Assembly: GCA_027485615.1 (NCBI GenBank)
Contig: JAIXQS010000032.1
Span: forward strand, 1 to 64,000
DNA length: 64,000 bases
Direction of reading: 5' to 3'
DNA from: Verrucomicrobiaceae bacterium
Lineage (GTDB): Bacteria; Verrucomicrobiota; Verrucomicrobiia; Verrucomicrobiales; Akkermansiaceae
In this document: piece after piece, positions 25,257-32,567 of the stretch
How the letters are laid out: the number at the start of each line of letters is the position of its first letter
Numbering within the stretch: position 1 is the stretch's first letter
Program-made: the position numbers and the translations under genes
Notes under the pieces: model-generated
Told to the model about the DNA's origin: nothing
Database searches by the model: none
What the model saw: only the letters and a program-made list of their open reading frames with translations

Positions 25257-25284
25257 TTGAAGTTTGAAGTTTAAAATTTAAGGT
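25257..25284. repeat. Heptad-repeat spacer upstream of lipA
   Basis: Four 7-bp units (TTGAAGT twice, TTAAAAT, TTAAGGT) lie directly before the lipA start. It is a member of the dispersed family. Confidence 0.75.
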
Positions 25285-25292
25285 TTGTCGCA

Positions 25293-26294
25293 ATGTCTTC
25301 CTGCGGCCCGAAAATGAACATGGATCCCACCCTCCACCGGGAGAGGAAACCTGACTGGATCAAGGTGCGCCTGCCGAACAACCCGGCCTTCTGGTCCACG
25401 AAGTCGCTGATTACCGATCTCAAGCTCGTCACCGTCTGCGAGGAAGCCCAGTGCCCGAACCGTTGGGAATGCTGGGGACAAGGCACCGCCACTTTCATGA
25501 TCGCCGGCGACAAATGCACCCGCGCCTGCGGTTTCTGCGCCGTGAAAACCGCGAAACCCGACGCCCTCGAAGCCGACGAACCCGCCCGCGTCGCCGAGGC
25601 CACGCGCCGCATGAATCTCCGCCACGTCGTCATCACCGCCGTCGCCCGCGATGACCTCCGCGATGGCGGCGCCGAGCATTTCCGCGAAACGATCCGCGCC
25701 GTCCGCGAAGTGAATCCCGAGATCATCATCGAAGTCCTCGTCCCCGATTTCAACGACCGCGACTGGGCTCTCCAAATGGTCATGGACGCCCGCCCGCACA
25801 TCTTCAACCACAACCTCGAAACGGTGGAACGCCTCACCCCCCTCGTCCGCTCCCGTGCGAAATACCAGCGTTCGCTCATCGTCCTGAGAAAGGCCAAACA
25901 GATGGTCAGCGGCCACGTCGCCACGAAATCCGGGATCATGCTCGGCCTCGGCGAGCGCCGCGAGGAAATCCTCACCGCCATGGACGATCTGTTAGAGCAC
26001 GATGTCACCGTCCTCACCCTCGGCCAATACCTCCGCCCCACACCCAAACACCTCCCGGTCGTCGAATACATCCACCCGGATCTTTTCGCGGAATACAAAT
26101 CCATCGCCCTCGAAAAAGGCTTCCGCCACGTCGCCTCCGGCCCGCTCGTCCGCTCCTCCTACCACGCCGCCGACTTCCGCCCCGAGCTCGATGTCCTCCA
26201 AGCCATCGAAACCGACCTCCGCGCCACCACCGGCCTCGAGCTCGGCCCCGAGCACCTCCCGCTCCCCGCACTCAAGCACTCCCTGGTTTCGTAG
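25293..26294 (+). CDS. lipA: Lipoyl synthase LipA
   Basis: LipA is a radical-SAM enzyme that inserts two sulfurs into octanoyl chains to make lipoate. The 333-residue protein has both Fe-S motifs: the auxiliary CEEAQCPNRWEC (Cys-x4-Cys-x5-Cys) and the radical-SAM CTRACGFC. It also has the C-terminal RSSYHA that ligates the auxiliary cluster. The exact start is uncertain, since Met at residue 1 or 8 would fit. It ties into the Fe-S assembly (suf) genes functionally, not by position. Confidence 0.96.
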   Translation: MSSCGPKMNMDPTLHRERKPDWIKVRLPNNPAFWSTKSLITDLKLVTVCEEAQCPNRWECWGQGTATFMIAGDKCTRACGFCAVKTAKPDALEADEPARVAEATRRMNLRHVVITAVARDDLRDGGAEHFRETIRAVREVNPEIIIEVLVPDFNDRDWALQMVMDARPHIFNHNLETVERLTPLVRSRAKYQRSLIVLRKAKQMVSGHVATKSGIMLGLGERREEILTAMDDLLEHDVTVLTLGQYLRPTPKHLPVVEYIHPDLFAEYKSIALEKGFRHVASGPLVRSSYHAADFRPELDVLQAIETDLRATTGLELGPEHLPLPALKHSLVS

Positions 26295-26299
26295 AAAAT

Positions 26300-26341
26300 T
26301 TTCACCGCAGAGACGCAGAGGGCACAGAGGGTCGCAGAGCC
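26300..26341. repeat. CGCAGAG-type periodic repeat
   Basis: This tract starts TTTTCACCGCAGAGACGCAG and repeats the CGCAGAG-like unit four times with spacing of 8-10 bp. Related tracts with the unit CGCRAAG or CGCCAAG flank gatB/uvrA at 41604-41673 and 41880-41913. It forms a second family of dispersed intergenic repeats. Confidence 0.6.
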
Positions 26342-26396
26342 TTGCCAATGGTCTCTTTTCTTGTGTCTTGTATCTCCAAGTCTTCCGTCTCCTCCC

Positions 26397-26861
26397 ATGC
26401 CTTGGCTCATCAAATCCGAACCCGACGTCTTCTCCATCCACGATCTCGAAAAGGTCGATCAGGAACCCTGGTCCGGCGTCCGCAACTACCAGGCGCGGAA
26501 CTACATGTGGCGTGACATGAAAGTCGGCGATCTTGCCCTCTTCTACCACTCGAACGCGAAGCCGCCCGGCATCGCAGGCATCGCCAAAGTCGCCTCCGCG
26601 CCCTACCCCGACCCCACCCAGTTCGACAAGAAATCCGAATACTTCGAGCCCGCCGCCACCGAGGAAAAACCGCGCTGGTATCTCGTCGATTTCGAGCACG
26701 TAGCCACATTCAAGGAACTCCTCCCGCTGGAAACCCTGAAGGCCGACAAGCTCCTGTCCGAAATGCTCGTCTGCCAGAAAGGCACCCGCCTCTCCATCAC
26801 TCCGGTGGAGAAAAAACATTTCGCCCGTGCGCTGAACATGGCCGGATGCGGAACACCTTGA
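26397..26861 (+). CDS. EVE-domain protein
   Basis: This 154-residue protein consists of a single EVE (PUA-like) domain. It begins MPWLIKSEPDVFSIHDLEK and contains WSGVRNYQARNYMWRDMKVGDLALFYHSN and GIAGIAKVASAPYPDPTQF, the typical pattern. EVE/YTH-related domains bind modified bases in DNA or RNA. The start is at the domain edge. It stands alone, convergent with the PDZ gene. Confidence 0.9.
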   Translation: MPWLIKSEPDVFSIHDLEKVDQEPWSGVRNYQARNYMWRDMKVGDLALFYHSNAKPPGIAGIAKVASAPYPDPTQFDKKSEYFEPAATEEKPRWYLVDFEHVATFKELLPLETLKADKLLSEMLVCQKGTRLSITPVEKKHFARALNMAGCGTP

Positions 26862-26873
26862 GGATCAGGTTCG

Positions 26874-27644
26874 TCACTCCACCGCCGCAGCGGGAGGGCG
26901 CTCCGCCGGTGGCATGACGATCCTCGGCCTCGGTTGCCGCATCGGCGCCGGGGTGGCGCTGAGCGCGTGGTCGAGGCCGCGCCGCATGGCGCAAACCTGC
27001 TTGCGCCAGCCTTCCGGTATGGTCGAAAGCTCGGGACGGTCGCCGGCAATCCCTTCGAAAAGCACTTTGCCTTTCGTATCCACGATGCGGACGGAATCAC
27101 CGTGGCCGAGACGGGTCACCTCCGCGCTGCCCCGGGAATCCGTAACCACGGCTTTTTTTTCCTCAAGATCCATGATCCGCATCGCGCCATCATCGGGACG
27201 GATCACGGAATCCGCCAGCATGCGCCGGATCTCCTCGCCGTCACCACTTTTGGCCTCACCGAGCGTGACCTCGAGATCGAGCGATTCCCCTTCGCGGAAA
27301 ACGGAAACCGTCACCTTGTCTCCGGGCGCGGCGAGCCGCAGAAGGGTCGCGAGCTGGCCTTCGTTGACGAGCATCTGTTCCCCCATCTTCCAAAGCAGGT
27401 CGTGCCTGCTGATCCCCGCCTTCTCCGCAGGGCCGCCCGCCGCGATTTCCCTTACTACGAAACCGATGCCCGGCGGCAGCGCGGGAAGCTGGGTGGTGGT
27501 GACATCATCGGGTTTGGAAACGCTGAGTCCCAGCCATGCCTCGGCGACAGGCTTTTTCGCAACCGCGACCGGCGCGGTCTCCTGGGCGGAGCCGACCGCG
27601 CCGCAAATCAATGCGAACGACAGGAGATGAACGGAGGCGCGCAT
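26874..27644 (-). CDS. Secreted PDZ-domain protein of the second sigma operon
   Basis: This 256-residue protein has a signal peptide (MRASVHLLSFALICGAVGSAQ) and a PDZ domain: LPPGIGFVVREIAAGGPAEKAGISRHDLLWKMGEQMLVNEGQLATLL. The C-terminal third contains MDLEEKKAVVTDSRGSAEVTRLGHG and a Pro-rich tail. It has no protease domain. It is the third gene of a sigma/anti-sigma/PDZ operon, so it could sense or bind misfolded envelope proteins; this is inference. Confidence 0.75.
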   Translation of the reverse strand: MRASVHLLSFALICGAVGSAQETAPVAVAKKPVAEAWLGLSVSKPDDVTTTQLPALPPGIGFVVREIAAGGPAEKAGISRHDLLWKMGEQMLVNEGQLATLLRLAAPGDKVTVSVFREGESLDLEVTLGEAKSGDGEEIRRMLADSVIRPDDGAMRIMDLEEKKAVVTDSRGSAEVTRLGHGDSVRIVDTKGKVLFEGIAGDRPELSTIPEGWRKQVCAMRRGLDHALSATPAPMRQPRPRIVMPPAERPPAAAVE

Positions 27645-27645
27645 T

Positions 27646-28107
27646 TCAGAAGGTGCTGATGGGCAGCAGATACATCTCTTTACGTGGCTCGGTGAGCGTG
27701 ACCTCGATGCCGGTTTCCTCATCGAGGATCCTGCTTTCCCCGACCACCCGGACACTCATTTTCCGAACGGCCGATCCGCCGGCATCCACGAAAAGCCCCT
27801 CGTCTCGCACATTCTCCACGCGATCCAGCTCTGTGAGCACAACCATCCCGTCATCCTCCGCCATACCGACCAGCGGCGCGGTTTCCCGATGGTCGGAGGG
27901 AATCGCAAGCACACCAATGGCCGACGCCGCCGCGATGCCGCCAAGCCATTTCGCCCATCGCGGAAAACCATGGCGGATCACCCCGGCATCGCCCGACAAC
28001 TCATCGAGCCGGGCTTCCATTTCGGCCTGCGCGGACTCGCTGAGCGCGGCGGGCACAAGCCGCATCAGGGCCTTTTCCATCTCATTGCAGTGATCGCTCT
28101 CACGCAT
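27646..28107 (-). CDS. Putative anti-sigma factor, membrane protein
   Basis: This 153-residue protein has an N-terminal region of acidic helices (EKALMRLVPAALSESAQAEMEARLDEL), one membrane segment near residues 54-68 (WLGGIAAASAIGVLAI), and an extracytoplasmic tail. Its 5' end overlaps the ECF sigma gene by 8 bp, the standard sigma/anti-sigma arrangement. No zinc motif is visible. The role is inferred from position and topology. Confidence 0.68.
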   Translation of the reverse strand: MRESDHCNEMEKALMRLVPAALSESAQAEMEARLDELSGDAGVIRHGFPRWAKWLGGIAAASAIGVLAIPSDHRETAPLVGMAEDDGMVVLTELDRVENVRDEGLFVDAGGSAVRKMSVRVVGESRILDEETGIEVTLTEPRKEMYLLPISTF

Positions 28108-28630
28108 GGCGTTCCTCCTTCATCTGCTTCAAATCCTGTGTCAGTTGTTCCAGCGCATACCGGTAGCGGGAGGCGGCCGTGTTCGGGGAAATGGCCAGCA
28201 CTTCGGCAATCTGGGCAAATGTCAGGCCGCCCCATGTTTTCATCACCACCACCTCGCGGAGCTTGTCGCTGAGGTTCTGCACGGCGTCGCGCAGGCGCAG
28301 GCCGTCCTCGTCATCCTCCATCATGGGATCAAGCCAGACGTCTTGGAAATCGTTGAAGTAAAGGATGGCCTCCTCGCGTTTCCTCCGCCGCTTCTCGGAG
28401 CGGTGCAGCATGAGCCCGGCAAAGCGGATCGTGGAAAAGACCAGCGGCAGATCCGGCGGGCCGCCGCCCCGGTTTTGCTCCTGCTGGTAATGCCACATTT
28501 TCAGGATCGCTTCCTGCATGAGATCCTCCGCGTCCTCACGCGTCTTGCCCCAGCCACGAGCAAACAGCAGCAACCGCGGGCCGTTCTCGGCCAGCCAGCG
28601 CTTCCATTCTTTCGAGAGGTTGTTCGCCAT
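28100..28630 (-). CDS. ECF RNA polymerase sigma factor (second)
   Basis: This 176-residue ECF sigma has region 2 (LLLFARGWGKTREDAEDLMQEAILKMWHY...FSTIRFAGLMLHRSEKRRRKR) and region 4 (LSDKLREVVVMKTWGGLTFAQIAEVLAISPNTAASRYRYALEQL). The pattern resembles the verrucomicrobial/planctomycete group in which regions 2 and 4 are joined by a short acidic linker (DPMMEDDEDG). The start is at MANNLSKEWKRW. The upstream region is shared with tRNA-Leu on the other strand. Confidence 0.93.
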   Translation of the reverse strand: MANNLSKEWKRWLAENGPRLLLFARGWGKTREDAEDLMQEAILKMWHYQQEQNRGGGPPDLPLVFSTIRFAGLMLHRSEKRRRKREEAILYFNDFQDVWLDPMMEDDEDGLRLRDAVQNLSDKLREVVVMKTWGGLTFAQIAEVLAISPNTAASRYRYALEQLTQDLKQMKEERHA

Positions 28631-28735
28631 CCTTACAGCCCTAAAATGCCCCGTATGGGTGCAATTGTCTGTGCAAAAATTCACACTATCTCCGCGCTTG
28701 CCGCTCGCCGCAAAAGCCGCCAACATAAACTTATC

Positions 28736-28817
28736 GCCGGGGTGGCGGAATTGGTAGACGCGCTTGACTTAGGATCAAGTGAGCTAGCTTGTGCAGGTTC
28801 GAGTCCTGTCCCCGGTA
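28736..28817 (+). tRNA. tRNA-Leu (anticodon UAG)
   Basis: The tRNA has a class II layout with a variable arm. The acceptor GCCGGGG pairs with CCCCGGT (terminal G-U), the anticodon stem CTTGA/TCAAG encloses loop CTTAGGA with anticodon TAG, and the T loop is GGTTCGAGTCC. The discriminator is A and no CCA is encoded. A possible promoter (TTGCCG, 18 bp, AACATA) lies at 28698-28727. Confidence 0.95.
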
Positions 28818-28833
28818 CTTCTTCCACACGAAC

Positions 28834-29046
28834 ATGATCAACGAACTCACATCACGCCTCACCGCCATCGGACTCAGTGAGGAAATGGCCAACAAGGCCA
28901 TAGAAACCGTCGCCGATTTCGCGAAATCCAAGCTGCCGGAGCAATTCCACTCGACCCTGGACGACGTGATGGCCGGCAACACCCCCGATCTCGGCGGGCT
29001 GGGCGGCCTGCTCGGCGGACTCAAAGGCCTTTTCGGGGGAAAATGA
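28834..29046 (+). CDS. Small Gly/Leu-rich protein
   Basis: This 70-residue protein has an N-terminal helical half (MINELTSRLTAIGLSEEMAN and following) and a C-terminal half of Gly-Gly-Leu repeats (LGGLGGLLGGLKGLFGGK). The tail resembles that of small DUF-type proteins with amphipathic glycine tails, but I cannot name the family. It begins 16 bp after tRNA-Leu and may be transcribed with it. Confidence 0.55.
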   Translation: MINELTSRLTAIGLSEEMANKAIETVADFAKSKLPEQFHSTLDDVMAGNTPDLGGLGGLLGGLKGLFGGK

Positions 29047-29115
29047 ACGGGTGCCGGCCTGTGGCCTAAGCCCATCCTTGACCCCGGGCGTTTCCGCAGG
29101 TCACAAATAGCCGGT

Positions 29116-29949
29116 ATGAAACGCATCCATTTCGCCTTAATCGCTCTTGCCGCCGCACTTCCGGCCTTCGCCAAGGAACCTGTGATCACCAAGGAGATCC
29201 GCGAGGAGAATGGCAAGCAGGCGGAATACATGTTCATCGACGGCATCAAAGTCCACGAGGAGGATCCTGCGAAGCAGCCGCAGCCGGAAATCGTATCTCC
29301 CAAGCCCTACGACGCCAAGGCCGCGAAAGCACCCGAAGGCGCGACCATCCTTTTCGACGGCAGCAAAGCCACCATGGAAAACTGGTCGAGCATGAAAGGC
29401 GAGCCGACGAAATGGAAGCTCGTGGACGGCGCGATGGAATCCGTGCGCGGAGCGGGATACATCCGCACCAAGCAGGAATTCGGCTCCTGCCGGCTCCATA
29501 TCGAGTTCGCCTCACCTGCCAAACCCGAGGGCTCCGGCCAGGGCCGTGGCAACAGCGGCGTTTTCCTCATGGGGCAATATGAAGTCCAGGTTCTCGATAG
29601 CCACGAAAACACCACCTACCCGGACGGTCAATGCGGCGCGCTCTACGGCCGCAAGAAACCCCTGGTGAACGCCAGTCGCCCCCCCGGCGAGTGGCAGACC
29701 TACGACATCACCTTCACCCGCCCGCTTTTTGACGAGGCCGGAAAGGTCACCCGCAAGGCTCGTTTCACCGTCGTCCACAACGGCGTCCTCATCCATGACG
29801 ATGTGGAACTCTCCGGCGGAACCGGATGGGCCGGCCCCCACGCGGCCACGGAATACGCCAAGCACCCCGACAAAGGCCCCATCGCCCTACAAGATCACGG
29901 CAACCCCGTCCGCTTCAGGAACATCTGGATCCAGGAAATTGCGGACTGA
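29116..29949 (+). CDS. DUF1080 (3-keto-disaccharide hydrolase) family protein, secreted
   Basis: This 277-residue exported protein has a signal peptide (MKRIHFALIALAAALPAFA) and a DUF1080 jelly-roll domain: ATILFDGSKATMENWSSM, GSCRLHIEFASP, GNSGVFLMGQYEVQVLDS, and the C-terminal GPIALQDHGNPVRFRNIWI. These are hallmark segments of this concanavalin-like family. DUF1080 proteins are very abundant in planctomycetes and Verrucomicrobiota and act on glycans; some cleave 3-keto-glycosides. Confidence 0.92.
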   Translation: MKRIHFALIALAAALPAFAKEPVITKEIREENGKQAEYMFIDGIKVHEEDPAKQPQPEIVSPKPYDAKAAKAPEGATILFDGSKATMENWSSMKGEPTKWKLVDGAMESVRGAGYIRTKQEFGSCRLHIEFASPAKPEGSGQGRGNSGVFLMGQYEVQVLDSHENTTYPDGQCGALYGRKKPLVNASRPPGEWQTYDITFTRPLFDEAGKVTRKARFTVVHNGVLIHDDVELSGGTGWAGPHAATEYAKHPDKGPIALQDHGNPVRFRNIWIQEIAD

Positions 29950-29999
29950 CACCCAGAAATCACCTGGGATGGCCTGCCCTTCGCAGCTTTAGCGAAGAA

Positions 30000-30017
30000 T
30001 GGAGGCGGAGGTAGGAA
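30000..30017. repeat. Third tRNA-Cys 3'-end-like sequence
   Basis: TGGAGGCGGAGGTAGGAA matches the last 18 bp of tRNA-Cys (with its CCA) at 17 of 18 positions. It lies 93 bp outside the left attachment site in the same orientation, and could be a scar of an earlier integration. Confidence 0.4.
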
Positions 30018-30092
30018 CGCTCACGGTGAGCGAAGCTTACCTTAACAAACCGCGCAGCGCATGATGGCATACCTACCGGAGCCGCAACGCAG

Positions 30093-30142
30093 TGGAGGCG
30101 GAGGTGGGAATCGAACCCACGAATGACGGTTTTGCAAACCAT
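30093..30142. repeat. attL, 50-bp copy of the tRNA-Cys 3' part
   Basis: This copy is identical to 35622-35671 and extends from the CCA end through the T arm and variable loop into the anticodon loop. The sequence beyond differs from tRNA-Cys, so this is not a functional tRNA. Confidence 0.93.
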
Positions 30143-30175
30143 GATTTGCCAGATAAATTATGGCGTAGAATAAAA

Positions 30176-30193
30176 GTTGCCAGTTAGTTGCCA
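30176..30193. promoter_or_regulatory. Candidate integrase arm-binding site (left)
   Basis: GTTGCCAGTTAGTTGCCA contains two GTTGCCA boxes 11 bp apart, about one helical turn. The same 18 bp recur just inside the right end at 35498-35515. Confidence 0.6.
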
Positions 30194-30201
30194 TTTTTGG
30201 C

Positions 30202-31482
30202 TTGAATCGAAGTCATTTCGAGCTGTATCGTCGCACCATGATGCAACCTGCAACGAAGACAGCGAAGAAGACACCCAAGAGCCGCGAACCAGTGAAATGC
30301 CGGGAGCTTCCGAAAGGACATTCCCAGCGGAAGGTGAAGGGTTATCTCTGGCTCGTGGAAACGCACCTTGGAGGGAAGCGAAGCAGGAAGTTTTTCAGGC
30401 ATGATGAAGCCAAGGAGCGCGACATTCACATTGCCGACATGGAAGACCGCGCCGATGCGCTCGCCAAGAAGGATCGTGGGATCGTTTCCAATGAGAACCT
30501 GCTCGCCGATGCCGCCGCCGCGTTCAAAGCCCTCCAGCCCTTCGGAAAGTCCCTTGGGGATGCCGTGGCGTTCTACATCACCCACCTGGAGGCCGAGGCC
30601 AAGCGCGATGCCACCCCGCTTTCGGTAATCGTGAAACGCTTTCTTGATGAGAAGGAGCGGGAGGGCGTTTCGGAAGTCCACCGCGCCGACCTGAAAAACC
30701 GCATCGCCCGCTTTGAGAAGGAATACGGTGAAACGCCGATTGCCGCCATCGACCGCAACGCCCTTTCCGCATGGCTCCATGCCCTCCCGCTCGCCCCACA
30801 GTCCAAGGTGAACTTCCGCCGCGTGTTGGGCAATCTCTTCGCCTACGCCGTCCGCGCTGGCGTGATCCCGGCAAACCCCGTGGCCGCAACTTCCAACCCC
30901 AAGACCCGCCGCAAGAAAGCCGTGATCCTCACCCCCGAGGAAGTGTCCCAGCTTCTCACCGCAAGCCCCGCCGAAACGCTCCCTGCGTTCATCCTGATGA
31001 CGTTTTGCGGAGTCCGCAACCGGGAGGTGTTCCGCCTCGATTGGAAGCAGATTGATTGGGAGGATTCCACCGTGGAGATCACCGCCGAGGATGCGAAACG
31101 GGAAGGACACGCCCGCCATGTCACCATCCCGCCGAACGCCTTGGAATGGCTCCGCCCGCTGGCGAAACGCCGGGGGAAAATCGCCGACTTCCGGGACTTC
31201 GATGAATACACCCGCCGCTTGCAGGATGCCCGCGCCCTCGCCGGATGGGATGTGGGGACATGGCCGAAAAACTCCCTCCGCTCGACCTTCATTTCCTGCC
31301 ATTACGAATCCTTCGGATCGGTGGACTCGACGGCCAAGGAAGCCGGAACATCCGTGGGCATGATCCATGCCCACTACCGCAAGCTCATCAAAAAGAAGGA
31401 TGCCGACCGGCTCTGGAAAATTCTCCCCTCCACATCCCCAGCTAACGTAGAAAACATCCAACAAGGAAAGGCGAGTGCATGA
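30202..31482 (+). CDS. int: Tyrosine recombinase (integrase) of the tRNA-Cys element
   Basis: This protein of up to 426 residues is a tyrosine-family site-specific recombinase. An N-terminal SAM-like DNA-binding domain covers about residues 135-235. The catalytic domain has Arg in GVRNREVFRLDW (near 271), a Lys/Arg strand AKREGHARHVTIP, the box NSLRSTFISCH (near 357) where the usual His of HxxR is Asn, and HAHYRKL with the nucleophile Tyr near 393. Start is uncertain; a second ATG lies 12 codons in. It sits right beside attL and its stop overlaps the next gene (ATGA). Confidence 0.92.
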   Translation: MNRSHFELYRRTMMQPATKTAKKTPKSREPVKCRELPKGHSQRKVKGYLWLVETHLGGKRSRKFFRHDEAKERDIHIADMEDRADALAKKDRGIVSNENLLADAAAAFKALQPFGKSLGDAVAFYITHLEAEAKRDATPLSVIVKRFLDEKEREGVSEVHRADLKNRIARFEKEYGETPIAAIDRNALSAWLHALPLAPQSKVNFRRVLGNLFAYAVRAGVIPANPVAATSNPKTRRKKAVILTPEEVSQLLTASPAETLPAFILMTFCGVRNREVFRLDWKQIDWEDSTVEITAEDAKREGHARHVTIPPNALEWLRPLAKRRGKIADFRDFDEYTRRLQDARALAGWDVGTWPKNSLRSTFISCHYESFGSVDSTAKEAGTSVGMIHAHYRKLIKKKDADRLWKILPSTSPANVENIQQGKASA

Positions 31483-32102
31483 ATGATTCTCACATGAAAA
31501 ATCCGGCAAATGCGAAAACCCGCCAAGCGAAAGAAAAGCCCAAGCTAGAGAAACGGATAGAGCTTCCAAGCGGCATCATCGAGGAGCATCACGATGACGG
31601 CAGCATACGCTTTACCGGAGAGGGTGGCGGCGTGTTGTGGATTCCGGCCAATGGTCGTGCTGTCGTCATGCCGCCTCAAGCTGTGCCGCCTCAACGTGTC
31701 CGCTTGCTTATGGAAGTTGCGTTAACGCACATGCCGGACAGACCTCTAGAGATCAGCGATGTCGAAAATTTCAAAGGCGAGGCACTGGTTTTACTTGAAG
31801 AGTTGAGGGCAGGGAACGCTTCGTTTTTCCGTGATCTTGCTGACGCTATGAAGCCGAGAAAATCCGCTGTCAAAACAGCGGCGGAGCACGAAAGGAGCAA
31901 ACGGACAAAAGACGATGCTGTCCTTTTAAGTATCATCAAGGCCGTGGTGGAACCCTCCAAAGCCCCTGTCTTCGACGCCATTTTTTCGATGTATCGAAAG
32001 ACGAAAGGCAACTCAGGCGAAACACCCTCAGCATTCAAGAAGAAGCTCAAGGTGCGGGGTTTTTCGTGGCTTTGCGGAAACTCAAAAAAGCCTGTCCGCT
32101 AA
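31479..32102 (+). CDS. Hypothetical protein of the integrative element
   Basis: This 207-residue soluble protein has a basic N-terminus and an ending with a Lys-rich segment (SAFKKKLKVRGFSWLCGNSKKPVR). No motif I recognise is present. Its start overlaps the integrase stop by 4 bp, implying coupled translation and a role in the element's core functions. Candidates are a directionality or replication accessory protein; this is speculation from position. Confidence 0.55.
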   Translation: MNDSHMKNPANAKTRQAKEKPKLEKRIELPSGIIEEHHDDGSIRFTGEGGGVLWIPANGRAVVMPPQAVPPQRVRLLMEVALTHMPDRPLEISDVENFKGEALVLLEELRAGNASFFRDLADAMKPRKSAVKTAAEHERSKRTKDDAVLLSIIKAVVEPSKAPVFDAIFSMYRKTKGNSGETPSAFKKKLKVRGFSWLCGNSKKPVR

Positions 32103-32163
32103 CTTTCGCTTATATAAGTGGAGGTGATTTGGCGGGCTGTGTTAACGCGCCCAATGTAGCTTC

Positions 32164-32355
32164 ATGTCGAACAGACCTGCACCTACTATCAGCCCGCTAC
32201 TTGATCGCAAAGCCGTCGCCGAGATTCTTAATGTCTCTCTCAGAACAGTGGACTATCTCACTGCCACTGGAAGCATTAAGGTTGTCCGCTTGGGCAAAGC
32301 CGTAAGATTCACTCAGGCCGCGATTTCATCCTTCGTCGAAGCTTCCCAAAAATGA
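32164..32355 (+). CDS. xis: Excisionase-like helix-turn-helix protein
   Basis: This 63-residue protein with one MerR-like winged helix reads LLDRKAVAEILNVSLRTVDYLTATGSIKVVRLGKAVRFTQAAISSFV. This is the standard excisionase/HTH_17 pattern, with the turn at LNVSLRTVDYL and the wing KAVRF. In integrative elements such proteins bend DNA at att sites and steer excision. Its stop overlaps the next gene (ATGA). It is also a plausible transcription regulator. Confidence 0.8.
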   Translation: MSNRPAPTISPLLDRKAVAEILNVSLRTVDYLTATGSIKVVRLGKAVRFTQAAISSFVEASQK

Positions 32356-32567
32356 AAATCGCCCCCCTCGCGAAAGGGGAGCGTTTCTCTGAAAGTCGAA
32401 TTGATTACCGACAAGCAGAGGCTACCGCCCCCACGGCTTTCAGCAAGTCAATACAGCCGCCGGAGGATCGCCCTGAGCGTTCCCTCACCTATCATTCCCC
32501 ACACGGCTTCCACATGGAAGCGGAGCTGGCGGAATTCATCGCAACCCATAACCGGGAGAACGGATGA
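32352..32567 (+). CDS. Small hypothetical protein of the element
   Basis: This 71-residue protein overlaps both neighbours by 4 bp (ATGA on each side), so it belongs to a tightly coupled chain from the excisionase to the polymerase-like gene. The C-terminus reads FHMEAELAEFIATHNRENG. I recognise no family. Confidence 0.5.
   Translation: MKIAPLAKGERFSESRIDYRQAEATAPTAFSKSIQPPEDRPERSLTYHSPHGFHMEAELAEFIATHNRENG

Noticed and set aside
30093..30142. A second tRNA-Cys gene
   Set aside because: Only the 3' part is present; the 5' acceptor strand and D arm are missing, so it is an attachment-site copy and not a gene.
30184..31569. Minus-strand frame of about 460 codons opposite the integrase
   Set aside because: The integrase has all catalytic segments on the plus strand, and the minus frame shows no recognisable domain.
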